Source of the DNA: Leptolyngbyaceae cyanobacterium CSU_1_3
GTDB taxonomy: Bacteria; Cyanobacteriota; Cyanobacteriia; Leptolyngbyales; Leptolyngbyaceae
Length of the DNA stretch: 37,653 bases
Assembly (NCBI GenBank): GCA_012034655.1
Contig: JAAUOZ010000035.1
Location: forward strand, 1-37,653
Direction: 5' to 3'
Position numbers and translations under genes: made by a program. Shown in pieces: positions 24,906 to 34,432 of the stretch (position 1 is the first letter of the stretch; each line of letters opens with the position of its first letter). The notes below the pieces were generated by a model. That model was not told where the DNA came from and did not search any database. It saw only the letters and a list, made by a program, of their open reading frames with translations.

Positions 24906-27626
24906 TTGCCCCCAGAGAGTGCTTTGCTCGATCGCAGAATTTGCTCAGCCACACATTTTGGCTTTTGCCCTTTGTCTTTTATCTATTCCTAGAGGTAGGG
25001 GCAGGGGTGAATGCTTCTGCTGAGGTTGTGCGCGATGCGACTCTGCCTAACAATTCTGTGGTCACTCCCAAGGGCAGTACCTTTGAGATTACGGGGGGAA
25101 CTACCGCAGGGAGCAACTTGTTTCATAGCTTTGAGCAATTTTCGGTTCCCACGGGCGGCACGGCATTTTTCAACCATGAGGGCGCGATCGAGAACATTAT
25201 CAGTCGAGTCACAGGAACCTCTGCTTCTAGCATCGACGGTTTGATTCGCGCCAACGGAACCGCCAATTTGTTTCTGCTCAACCCGAATGGGATTATTTTT
25301 GGGAGCAATGCTGCCCTCAATATGGGTGGTTCGTTTGTCGGGAGTACAGGCAACAGCATCAAATTTGCCGATGGTAGAGAGTTTAGTACCGTTAATCTTC
25401 AAGCTTCACCCTTGCTGTCTGTCAGCGCTCCTATTGGCTTGCAGTATGGGGCAACGCCGGGGGAGGTTCGAGTGCAGGGGCAGGGGAACAATCTGTTTCT
25501 TAATTCTCCAAGCAACCCCTCGGTGAATCGCTCCGATCGACCACCCGGTCTGCAAGTCAGCAGTGGACAAACTCTGGCACTCGTGGGGGGTAATGTCACC
25601 CTTGAAGGTGGCAACCTGACGGCCGCAGGCGGACGCATTGAGCTAGGCAGTGTAGGTGAAGCGGCAACGGTGACACTAACACCGACTCACCCTGGTTGGT
25701 TCTTGGGCTACAGCAACGTTGGGCGCTTTCAAGATATCCGTCTCTCCCAGGCAGCTTCCCTTGAAGCCAGTGGCAACCGTGGAGGCAGTATTCAGGTGCA
25801 GGGACGGAACATCAGCCTCACGGATGCTTCAGCCATGCTGGTAGACACTTTGGGCAATGGCACAGGTGGGAGATTAGCCCTCAAAGCCACAGACTCAGTG
25901 CAAGTCAGTGGCTTTTTCTTTCCCGCCTACGGGTGCGCCGTTTGTGAGCCGCTTATCTACGGATGTGGCTCCGGGTGCGATCGGTCGGGGGGGGCAGTTA
26001 ACCATTGAAGCGGCTCGCTTGTTGATTGCCAATGGCGGTCAAATATCGAGTGGAACCTTTGGTGCGGGAGATGCAGGTTCGTTGAGGGTTGCGGTTCAAG
26101 ATGTAGAAATTAGTGGAAGTTCGCCCATTGGGCCTAGCGGCTTGTTTGCCCCAGTAGAAACGCTCGCTACGGGTAAGGGAGGGGACTTGGCGATCGTCGC
26201 CGATCGCTTGCGAATCGCCAATGGAGCACAGGTGGCCGCAAGTACATTTGGCTTGGGAGATGCCGGAGATTTGACGGTTCAGGCCAATGCAGCACAACTG
26301 ATTGGTACTTCCCCAGAAGGCTTTACAAGCGGATTGTTTGCCAACGTTGAGGAAGGAGCCACGGGTAATGGCGGAAATTTGACGCTCAACCTCGATCGCT
26401 TGCAAATCACCGATGGTGCACAGGTGGCAGTGAGTACATTTGGCAATGGAAATGCCGGAGCCTTAACCGTTCGAGCGAAGGATGTGGAAGCGATTGGCAT
26501 CTCGTCGATTGGTTCGAGTGGCTTAGTCGCTGCCTCTAGAGCCATTGGCAATGGCGGAAAGTTGACGATCACAACGGATCGCTTACGACTGATTGATGGC
26601 GGGCAGATTGCAACTGCAACCGGGGGATCTGGAAATGCAGGCGATTTAACCATCACAGCTTCTGAATCAGTCGAACTCATTGGCTCGACTGCATTGGGGC
26701 GTAGCGGCTTATTTTCGAGTGCGATCGTCGGAACAGGAGATGGGGGCGATCTGAAGGTCTCGACCGATCGATTAGTGGTCAAAGATGGGGCAACTATTAG
26801 CGTCAGCAACTTCTCTAGCCGCAACCCTAGCACCCCAGCAGGGCAAGGAGGCGCAGGAAACTTGAATGTCAACGCTAACTTCGTTTTGCTTGACCAACAA
26901 GGAATCCTCACGGCAGAAGCAGCAGCAGGAGAGCGAGGAAACATCACTCTTGAATCGGGAACTATTCTGATGCGTCAGGGCAGTGCCATTACGACCAATG
27001 CTCAAGGGACAGCCACCGGGGGAAATATCACCCTCAACACCGATATTCTCGCCGCTTTTGAAAATAGTGACATCACCGCAAATGCCCAACAAAGCTTTGG
27101 AGGACGAGTCATTATCAAGGCTAGAAGCATTTTGGGTACACAGTTTCGATCGCAACCCACCGCCGAAAGTGATATTACAGCTTCTTCGGCATTAGGGGCT
27201 GAATTTAATGGGGTCGTCGAACTCAATACCCCAGATGTTGACCCTAGCCAAGGCCTCGTTGAGCTGCCCAGCGATGTCGTCGATCGCAGCACACAAGTTG
27301 CCGCCGTTTGTCGGGGATCGGGGGGCAATGAATTTGTGATCACTGGGCGAGGCGGGCTTCCAGAAGTTCCTGCCCAAATTCTTAGAGATGGAACCATTTG
27401 GGAAGATCTGCGCCTAACCCAGAGTGGCAGCCAAAATTTGGGAGCCAGAAACCCAAAATTTTCACCATTCCAAGATTCACCACCTGCGCCCCAATCGCCG
27501 ATCGTAGAGGCCAGAGGATGGATAATGAATGCGAAGGGTGAAGTGACCCTTGTCTCTCAGTTTCCTCAATCAACCCCTGGTCTATCTCACGACTCATCAG
27601 CCCAGTGTGCAAGTTCTACACAGTGA
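24902..27626 (+). pseudogene. Filamentous haemagglutinin (TpsA-like) surface protein, apparent one-base frameshift
   Basis: The N-terminal frame (24902-26008) has a signal segment and the two-partner-secretion domain: STFEITGGTTAGSNLFHSFE, TGTSASSIDGLIRANG, LFLLNPNGIIFGSNAALN. At the T5 run 25913-25917 the frame shifts. Reading four T joins VQVSG to FSFPPTGAPFVSRLSTD, and the second frame runs to 27626. It contains about five beta-helix repeats of roughly 62 residues (GGDLAIVADRLRIANGAQV, GGNLTLNLDRLQITDGAQV and so on, from about 25990 to 26840). The tail is typical of cyanobacterial adhesins (VCRGSGGNEFVITGRGGLPE). The corrected length is about 907 residues. Export would need a TpsB/Omp85 partner, which is absent here. 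Its stop overlaps the CHAT gene start. Confidence 0.85.
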
Positions 27627-30280
27627 TGGCAAAACTTCAGTGGCGTAATTGTTCTCGGCAAGTGCGATCGTTTCTCCGGTCAGTTCGCGCTAGTGTATGG
27701 CTGGCAGTGTTGACGCTTGTTCTGGTGACAGGTGGGGTTCCGGTGGTCGCCCTCGATCGCGCCCCATTGCCCCTAGAGACTCATTTAGCCAGGTCAGAGG
27801 CTCAGTCTATAGCGACACCAAGCTTTTTAGAACAGGGGCAAGCACTCTACCAGGCGGGACGTTTTTCTGAAGCAATAACACTTTGGCAACAGGCTGCCCA
27901 AGAGGCCCAGACGCGAGAGGATCGCTCTAATCAAGCCTTGAGCCTCAGCTACCTATCTTTGGCTCATCAGAAATTAGGCGCATGGGATCAAGCCAAGCAA
28001 GCGATCGCCAAAAGCCTAGAGCTTCTCAACTCGCAGACTCGCTCAAAGGAGCCAGAGCTTGCGGTTTTGGCTCAAGTGCTAAACACCCAGGGTAGTATTC
28101 AACTGGCAATGGGGCAAGCAGAAGCCGCCCTGATCACCTGGCAGCAGGCAGAAAAAACCTACGCTCAGGGAAAGGATGAAGCGGGCACTATCGGGAGTCA
28201 AATTAATCAAGCACAAGCTCTGCAAACACTGGGGTTATATCGTCGCGCTCAGGTGTTGCTTCAAGCAGTCAATGACCGCCTGCAAACTCAGCCCAACTCT
28301 AAGCTCAAAGCTTTGAGCTTAAAGAGCTTGGGCACGGTGTTGCAAGTGACAGGCAACTTAGGGGAATCTCAGACCGTTTTAAAGCAAAGCCTAGCGATCG
28401 CCGAACAGCTAACGCCCCCTATCAACCCTAGCGAGACGCTGCTTAATTTAGGGAACACCGTGAGGGCATTGCAGAATACTCCAGCGGCGTTGAGTTTTTA
28501 TCAACAAGCAGTGGCATCTGCACCTACCCCGATCGCGAAGCTCAGAGTTCAACTCAATCAACTCAGCCTGCTCATTGAAACCAAACAATGGTCAGAAGCT
28601 CAAGCATTAGCGGTGCAAATTCAGCCGCAGGTGGCCAACCTGTCTCCCAGTCGGGGTGCAGTCTATGCTCAGGTCAATTTTGCAATCAGTTTGATGACCG
28701 TCCTAGAGGAGCAGCGAAGCAATAATAAGACTGGCATCACTAATGCACCGCTTTTTACACCCGGGGCGATCGCCCAACTTTTGGCAACCACAATACAACA
28801 GGCAAAGACGCTTCAAGATTCTAGGGCCGAAGCCTATGGATTAGGGCAACTTGCTAGTTTATATGAACAGACTCAGCAGTTGGCAGAAGCCAAAGATCTG
28901 ACTCAGAAAGCCCTAACCTTAGCTCAGGCAACCAATGCTTCAGATATCGCCTATCGCTGGCAGTGGCAGCTAGGACGAATTCTGAAACAACAAGGAGTGA
29001 TGGACAACCAAAAAGTAGGCGCGATCGCCGCCTATAGTGAGGCTGTGAAAACGCTACAATCCATTCGTCGAGATTTGTTAGCAACTAATCCCGAAGTGCA
29101 GTTTTCTTTTCGAGAGGGCGTAGAGCCAATTTATCGAGAACTCGTCGAGCTATTGGTTCAACCTGATGCTAGTGCTGAGAATCTGCAACAAGCTCGTCGA
29201 GTGATTGAAGACCTTCAGCTTGCAGAATTGGAGAATTATTTTCGTTCAGCTTGTCTAGATCCGGTACAGCAAATTGATTCTATTGACGATCGGGCAGCCG
29301 TTATCTATCCCATTTTGCTGAACGATCGAGTCGAAGTGATCCTCTCAATGCCAGGGCAAGCGCTGCGCCACTACTCAACGATCGTGCCTCTGCCCCAAGT
29401 CGAAGCATTGGTCAAGAGCCTCCGCCAAAAATTAGTTCTCCCCTATACCTCCCCAAAAGATATTCAGCCGCTCTCTCAACAGGTCTACAACTGGGTGGTT
29501 CAACCCGCAGAGAAGTTTTGGCGGGCAGGTAGCGTGAATACATTAGTGTTTGTTCTTGATGGCGCGTTACGCAATATTCCAATGTCAGCGCTCTACGATG
29601 GCAATCAATATTTAGTCGCAAAATATAACGTAGCACTCACCCCTGGTTTGAGCCTATTTGAGCCTAAGCCTCTGGCCTCTATACAACTGAAGGCTCTAAC
29701 TGCTGGACTCACCGAATCACGCCCAAACTTTGAGCCGTTAGAATTCGTGAAGCTCGAACTAGAAGAAATTAAGTCAAAAATTTCTACAGAAGTGCTGCTG
29801 AATGAGGAATTTACTAGCACAACGCTGGCCAGCAAGTTGAAGTCATCGTTGTTTCCACTGGTTCACATTGCCACTCATGGTCAGTTCAGTTCGCAGTCTT
29901 CTGAGACTTTTATTTTGGCCTGGGATCGACCTATTACCGTCAATCAGTTAGATAGTTTACTTCAGGCACGAGATCAAAATCCGTTTAGCACGCTTGAGTT
30001 ATTGGTGCTCAGTGCTTGCGAAACCGCAGATGGTGACGATCGGGCTACTTTGGGGCTAGCTGGAGTCGCAGTACGAGCGGGGGCGCGCAGTACACTGGCA
30101 TCATTGTGGCTAGTAGATGATGAATCAACGGCTTCGTTAATGGGGCAATTTTATCAAGGGCTAAAGACCGGGTTAACAAAAGCAGAAGCCCTCCGTCGTG
30201 CCCAACTTACCCTCTTGCAAGGCAAGTATAACCATCCCCGGTTTTGGTCTGCTTTTGTGTTGCTCGGAAATTGGCTGTAG
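27626..30280 (+). CDS. TPR-CHAT domain protein (caspase-like), exported or membrane-anchored
   Basis: The protein has about 884 residues. An N-terminal hydrophobic segment (VWLAVLTLVLVTGGVPVVAL) suggests export. TPR-like helical repeats fill about residues 65-450 (QALYQAGRFSEAITLWQQA, LSLSYLSLAHQKLGAWDQA, SLKSLGTVLQVTGNLGES). The C-terminal CHAT domain (about 560-884) holds the putative dyad His751 (HIATHGQF) and Cys798 (VLSACETA), then LAGVAVRAGARSTLASLW. CHAT proteins are caspase/separase-type peptidases or scaffolds. ATG at 27626 shares its A with the haemagglutinin stop TGA, so translation is coupled; an in-frame GTG lies at 27605. A hairpin terminator follows at 30312-30335. A natural hypothesis is that it processes or regulates the adhesin. 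Confidence 0.92.
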   Translation: MAKLQWRNCSRQVRSFLRSVRASVWLAVLTLVLVTGGVPVVALDRAPLPLETHLARSEAQSIATPSFLEQGQALYQAGRFSEAITLWQQAAQEAQTREDRSNQALSLSYLSLAHQKLGAWDQAKQAIAKSLELLNSQTRSKEPELAVLAQVLNTQGSIQLAMGQAEAALITWQQAEKTYAQGKDEAGTIGSQINQAQALQTLGLYRRAQVLLQAVNDRLQTQPNSKLKALSLKSLGTVLQVTGNLGESQTVLKQSLAIAEQLTPPINPSETLLNLGNTVRALQNTPAALSFYQQAVASAPTPIAKLRVQLNQLSLLIETKQWSEAQALAVQIQPQVANLSPSRGAVYAQVNFAISLMTVLEEQRSNNKTGITNAPLFTPGAIAQLLATTIQQAKTLQDSRAEAYGLGQLASLYEQTQQLAEAKDLTQKALTLAQATNASDIAYRWQWQLGRILKQQGVMDNQKVGAIAAYSEAVKTLQSIRRDLLATNPEVQFSFREGVEPIYRELVELLVQPDASAENLQQARRVIEDLQLAELENYFRSACLDPVQQIDSIDDRAAVIYPILLNDRVEVILSMPGQALRHYSTIVPLPQVEALVKSLRQKLVLPYTSPKDIQPLSQQVYNWVVQPAEKFWRAGSVNTLVFVLDGALRNIPMSALYDGNQYLVAKYNVALTPGLSLFEPKPLASIQLKALTAGLTESRPNFEPLEFVKLELEEIKSKISTEVLLNEEFTSTTLASKLKSSLFPLVHIATHGQFSSQSSETFILAWDRPITVNQLDSLLQARDQNPFSTLELLVLSACETADGDDRATLGLAGVAVRAGARSTLASLWLVDDESTASLMGQFYQGLKTGLTKAEALRRAQLTLLQGKYNHPRFWSAFVLLGNWL

Positions 30281-30799
30281 GCGTTGGCAGCTTAGTCTCG
30301 TAGGTCAAGTAGCTTACAAAGCTTGTGAGCGTTTTCCGCTACCCTAAATGCATTTGTAATGTTGATCTCCTACATTAGGCGTAAGAAGCCAGGCAAACAA
30401 GCTATTGACTTTGTACCAACTAGGCTAAACTAGCTAGTAGCTGGAAATGCCTCAATAGGCCACTCTCATCTTCTTTTCGGTAGAGATGGCGACAGGTAAA
30501 CAAGGCGATCTTGACAGTTTCAACTACTTAAAAACCTCCATAGCCTTCGTTCAGGAGGGTTTCTGAGGGAACTATTTTGAATGATCTGGGAACTGCGAAA
30601 ATTAAGTTATTCATTAGCATTGTCTTCCAAGAACTAACAGTTTTGGAGGACACACCCTTGACGCTAGACATCATAAAGAAGTTGAGGAAACAGCTAGATT
30701 GAGTGTTCCTTTTTGCCCCTAGTCTAGGCTTCCCACTTTTTCATAGCAATTCCAGAAAACCCGGAGGAACTTTAGAAGATTTAGAGTATCTTCCCATTT
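30281..30799. other. Intergenic region between convergent CHAT and DUF4760 genes
   Basis: About 520 bases hold no supported gene. Besides the terminator at 30312-30335, a second imperfect hairpin AAAACCTCC / GGAGGGTTT lies at about 30530-30562. It may serve transcripts from either side. Nothing else is distinctive. Confidence 0.55.
30312..30335 (+). terminator. Rho-independent-like terminator of the haemagglutinin-CHAT operon
   Basis: GCTTACAA (30312-30319) pairs with TTGTGAGC (30323-30330), with one G-T wobble and a three-base loop, followed by GTTTT. It begins 32 bases after the CHAT stop codon. Confidence 0.5.
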
Positions 30800-31441
30800 C
30801 TATCTCTTGTGTCTCACCTGAGAATCGTCCCAACGGGCGCACAGGTCAGTCAGGGATCTGAAGAGTTGAGGATTTTTCTTTTCTGAGCGTAGCTGCTGAA
30901 TCCACACTTCAAAGGTTCTACAGTAGGTCATGACAATGCTTCTATAAAAGCAGTGCAGCAACTTTTCATCAACAATTCCCTGTTCGATACAAGTTGCGAG
31001 ATCTTCTAGAAAATTTAACGCATCATGAACACTAATTCTTAGAGAAAGGTCAGTCTCTAACTTTTGGTTGATGACTTCTGAATCTCTAGCATTTGGAGTG
31101 TCTATTTTTGCACGTGTGATTGCTTCATTGATTAAGTAGACAGCTTTTCTCGTCGAGTCAAAACCGGGATCGCTCCAACGCGCAATATAAACGATCGTCC
31201 TATCTATTTTTTTCTCACGGGCATTGAGTTGAATGTTTTGCCCCACATAGAAGGCGCTTGTCACTCCAATGCTGGTTCCGAGACAAGCAGATAGATATTC
31301 TAGAGTTTTTCTAGTTTCTATGTTGGAGATATGAAAGGCAAAGGTTAGCCCACCCGTGACAACTGCTGCCAGAAACCCAACGGTAATTGGGATGGAGATG
31401 TTGAGGGAGCCAACACGCCCTGGCAATTCTGGATTGATCAT
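30800..31441 (-). CDS. DUF4760 domain membrane protein
   Basis: The 213-residue product has an N-terminal membrane part with two hydrophobic helices (IPITVGFLAAVVTGGLTFAF and LGTSIGVTSAFYVGQ) and a cytoplasmic helical domain. That domain has the DUF4760 pattern: IVYIARWSDPGFDSTRKAVYLI, DALNFLEDLATCIEQGIVDE, LLHCFYRSIVMTYCRTFEVW, and a terminal RSLTDLCARW. The family has no assigned function. The gene is monocistronic. A strongly structured sequence lies about 105-190 bases upstream and could be its leader. Confidence 0.8.
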   Translation of the reverse strand: MINPELPGRVGSLNISIPITVGFLAAVVTGGLTFAFHISNIETRKTLEYLSACLGTSIGVTSAFYVGQNIQLNAREKKIDRTIVYIARWSDPGFDSTRKAVYLINEAITRAKIDTPNARDSEVINQKLETDLSLRISVHDALNFLEDLATCIEQGIVDEKLLHCFYRSIVMTYCRTFEVWIQQLRSEKKNPQLFRSLTDLCARWDDSQVRHKR

Positions 31442-32098
31442 GCTATTTCCTCCAGCAACCTGATAAAAAGAAGGATCGCGACAAACTACTCGCCATTTGA
31501 CTTTTCAGCGAGGTAGCCTTAGCGCTTAACTTTGTTACTAGGGCGAGTTCTAAAGCTCTTCCGCTTCGATTCGGCCGCACCTGAGATCAATTTCGGGCGG
31601 AAGCTACAACCCATTGAAATGGGTTAGAACTCTCTCTTGGCAAAGATTTCAGTTCGTTGAGACGGACTTGAGCAATTCGCGCGAAATTGAGCTCAGGATG
31701 GGGCAGCAGCAGAAACCCAGAGTTTCAAAACACTCCTAGTATCTGGCGTGAGTTTACCTAGTTTTTGTCACAGCTTCAAGTGTTTATCCTGATAAATTTA
31801 TTTGAAGGATAAAGACAGTGTGCAATCAGATTATGTGGCCAGATTGTGTGATCAAAAAGCTTGCATCTTTGTCCCAAGTTTGCCCTCCTTTGTGTGTCAA
31901 CGTAAAAAGGAAAACAAAACAAAAAACTACTACTGGAATTCAACAGTTACGCTCAACTTGCAAGCAGCATGTCAGGTCGTGCCTTACAAATCATAATAAA
32001 CTTTACGATTTTGAGGGACTACTGTTAGCTCGTGCCTGAAGCCTTGATTTGTTGCTGAATCGATCGATGTGACTTTGTACATAATCCGTGGGGTGGAT
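31442..32098. other. Intergenic region between divergent DUF4760 and kinase genes
   Basis: About 650 bases hold no supported gene; two overlapping plus-strand frames at 31802-32039 lack family features. The notable content is a multi-hairpin element at 31545-31632 and a palindrome-like segment CAATTCGCGCGAAATTG at about 31672-31688. Confidence 0.55.
31545..31632. ncRNA. Candidate structured RNA or leader (three-way junction)
   Basis: The outer stem GAGTTCT (31545-31551) / AGAACTC (31626-31632) encloses two arms. One is AGC(TC)TTCCGC / GCGGAAGCT (31554-31564 with 31597-31605). The other is the hairpin AACCCAT-TGAA-ATGGGTT (31608-31625). All stems are perfect or nearly so. On the minus strand it would lie in the 5' leader of the DUF4760 gene; on the plus strand it is about 470 bases ahead of the kinase. 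The strand is undetermined, and a decayed mobile element is an alternative. Confidence 0.35.
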
Positions 32099-34354
32099 AT
32101 GGAGGACATACAGTCTGATCTAGAGTTGCCACAGTTACCTGAACTAGTCTCTGTGGTGGAGAAACCGTTGGGTGGGCGCTACAAGATTGTTCAGCAGTTA
32201 GGAATGGGTGGATTTAGCCAGACCTTTATTGCTGAAGATCTTCATCTACCAAATTGCCCTCGCTGTGTGATCAAACAGCTTAGGCCTAGCTTCGAGACCG
32301 ATCAAGACTTGCAGACAGCCCGACGCTTATTTGATACCGAAGCCAAGGTGCTCTATCTGCTGGGTAGCCATGATCAAATTCCCCGTTTACTCGCCCACTT
32401 TGAGGAAGATCAAAAGTTTTATCTTGCTCAAGAATTAGTTGAGGGTGAGACACTCAATCAATTGCTGGTCGATCATCAAGTTTGGGCTGAATCGGAGGTA
32501 ATTGCCCTGCTAAAAGATATTCTGAATGTGTTGGCATTTGTGCATCGGCAAGGGGTGATTCACCGAGACATTAAGCCTTCCAATTTGATTCGCCGTGAAT
32601 TAGATGGCAAGATTGTACTCATTGATTTTGGAGCGGTTAAACAAGTCAGTTTGGGAGCTGCTAATTCAAAATTCGAGAAAACCGATCTAACCATTTCGAT
32701 CGGAACTCAGGGCTACACGGCTAACGAGCAACTTGCGGGTGAACCTCATTTTAGTAGCGATGTCTATGCGATCGGCATGGTTGCCATTCAAGCATTGACG
32801 GGCATTCGTCCTAAACATCTCAAGAAAGATCCCTATAGTCATGAATTTCAGTGGCGCAACGAGGGAACACCCGTTTGCCAAGCGCTGGCTGATCTGTTAA
32901 ATTGTATGGCTCGTTACGACTTTCGAGAGCGCTATGCTGACGCTAACGAAGCTCTGGAAGAGTTGTACGCCCTATCTCCCTACTTGCCCGATTACTCACC
33001 TGAAGCACCCACAAAACCTGAGATAGGTAGCCTATCCTCTAAGCCATTGCTGTTGATGCCAGCGAGGGAAAGCTCAGAAGAATCACGTTCCCGCAGGAGA
33101 CTTACTAGTTTAGAAAGCTCAGAACTATCGGCTCAGAAGCAATCTAGTTATGGGGTTTTTCCTCAAGCGAGTCGCACTGTTGAGCGATCGCCGATCAATT
33201 CTACTTCGGAGGTGACATCCCCTAAGCTTCCAACCTCTTCAAAAATGCTCCTGAAGCGTTTACTGTCTGTGAGGGTGTTAGTAGCGGCTGGCTTCACAAT
33301 TTTGATTGCCAATGCTCTGCTGTCTTTGTTGCCTTCTCAAACAACCGTTTCTCCCTCGTCTCAAACACTTAACTCATCGCCAGGTTCAATGCAGGAGCAG
33401 GATATCACTGAACCGACTCCTAGCCCAGAGCCAAGCCCCAATGTCGAACCAACCGCTGCTCCTCTTTCTAATCCTCATAGCTTTGGAGGAGTCCAAAAAG
33501 TGCCGTCTGGATTGTTTAATTATGGCGGCAGCACAACTTGGGCAATCATTCGACGCGAGGTAGACCCGATTCTTCAAGCTTCCCATCCAGAATTTCGGCT
33601 GCGCGACACGCCCCCCATCAACGCTAGTGCCGGTTCTGGTACAGGAATTCGGATGCTACTAGATGGAGAACTAGCATTTTCTCAATCCTCTAGACCGATC
33701 GAAGACCAGGAATATCAGCAAGCCAAACTTCGAGGGTTTAGCCTCAGGCACATTGCAGTGGCTTTGGAAGGTCTTGCGATCGTCGTTCATCCCAGTCTGC
33801 CAGTTCCAGGATTGAACCTTGGTCAACTTCGAGACATTTACACAGGCAAGGTTACAAATTGGCAGCAGGTTGGCGGCCCCAACCGAAAAATTACAGCTTA
33901 TTCACGCTCGCCTGCCGATAGTGGTACGGTTGAGTTTTTCATTAAGAGTGAGCTAGGGGGCAATTCGCTGGGAAGTAATACGCATTATGTTAATAGCACG
34001 CCAGAGGGCTTACAGAAGTTGGCAGACGATCCCGGTGGCATTTACTATGCGTCAGCAGTCGAGATTGTCTCTGAGTGTCGGGTTAAGGCTTTACCCATGG
34101 CGCGTGAGTCAAATCAGTTTGTCTTGCCCTACAAAGAATCTTGGGTTTCGCCAGAGGTCTGTTCTAGACGGAAAAATCAGATCAACGTTGAGGCTTTTAG
34201 AGCGGGTGAGTATCCTATTACTCGGCAACTGTTTGTGATTATCAAACAAGATGGTCAAATCGATCAGCAAGCTGGAGAAGCCTATGCTCACCTGCTGCTG
34301 ACCAACGAGGGACAGGAGCTAATTGCTAAAGAAGGTTTTGTCAGAATTCGTTAA
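32099..34354 (+). CDS. Serine/threonine protein kinase fused to PstS-like solute-binding domain
   Basis: This is a receptor-type kinase of 751 residues. The cytoplasmic kinase domain (about 28-300) has the glycine loop LGMGGFSQTF, Lys59 (CVIKQL), catalytic loop HRDIKPSN with Asp157, and DFG at 176-178. A Ser/Pro-rich linker follows. A transmembrane helix lies near 391-412 (VLVAAGFTILIANALLSLL). The extracytoplasmic PstS-like domain (about 455-751) begins LFNYGGSTTWAIIRREVDP and includes YSRSPADSGTVEFF, matching the phosphate-binding loops of PstS. Sensing of phosphate or another oxyanion is a reasonable inference. ATG 32099 is preferred over the upstream GTG at 32069, since GGGGTGG precedes it. 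It converges with the cyclase gene across a 16-bp inverted repeat. Confidence 0.93.
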   Translation: MEDIQSDLELPQLPELVSVVEKPLGGRYKIVQQLGMGGFSQTFIAEDLHLPNCPRCVIKQLRPSFETDQDLQTARRLFDTEAKVLYLLGSHDQIPRLLAHFEEDQKFYLAQELVEGETLNQLLVDHQVWAESEVIALLKDILNVLAFVHRQGVIHRDIKPSNLIRRELDGKIVLIDFGAVKQVSLGAANSKFEKTDLTISIGTQGYTANEQLAGEPHFSSDVYAIGMVAIQALTGIRPKHLKKDPYSHEFQWRNEGTPVCQALADLLNCMARYDFRERYADANEALEELYALSPYLPDYSPEAPTKPEIGSLSSKPLLLMPARESSEESRSRRRLTSLESSELSAQKQSSYGVFPQASRTVERSPINSTSEVTSPKLPTSSKMLLKRLLSVRVLVAAGFTILIANALLSLLPSQTTVSPSSQTLNSSPGSMQEQDITEPTPSPEPSPNVEPTAAPLSNPHSFGGVQKVPSGLFNYGGSTTWAIIRREVDPILQASHPEFRLRDTPPINASAGSGTGIRMLLDGELAFSQSSRPIEDQEYQQAKLRGFSLRHIAVALEGLAIVVHPSLPVPGLNLGQLRDIYTGKVTNWQQVGGPNRKITAYSRSPADSGTVEFFIKSELGGNSLGSNTHYVNSTPEGLQKLADDPGGIYYASAVEIVSECRVKALPMARESNQFVLPYKESWVSPEVCSRRKNQINVEAFRAGEYPITRQLFVIIKQDGQIDQQAGEAYAHLLLTNEGQELIAKEGFVRIR

Positions 34355-34362
34355 CTGAGATC

Positions 34363-34421
34363 TTGCACCCGTCTCAACTGATGTCTCCCTCTCCCAATGG
34401 GCATCGTTGAGACGGGTGCAA
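34363..34421. terminator. Perfect 16-bp inverted repeat between convergent genes
   Basis: TTGCACCCGTCTCAAC (34363-34378) and GTTGAGACGGGTGCAA (34406-34421) are exact inverse complements. Inside the 27-base loop a further GATG/CATC and CCC/GGG pairing extends the hairpin. It lies 8 bases after the kinase stop and 11 before the cyclase stop, so bidirectional termination is likely. The absence of T tracts is unusual. Confidence 0.6.
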
Positions 34422-34432
34422 TATTCATGAAC

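Noticed and set aside
25990-26840. CRISPR-like or tandem DNA repeat
   Set aside because: The periodicity of about 186 bases is the beta-helix protein repeat of the haemagglutinin, with divergent DNA between units.
31802-32039. Two overlapping small plus-strand frames before the kinase
   Set aside because: They overlap each other in different frames, use odd residues and have no motif; both look like chance frames.
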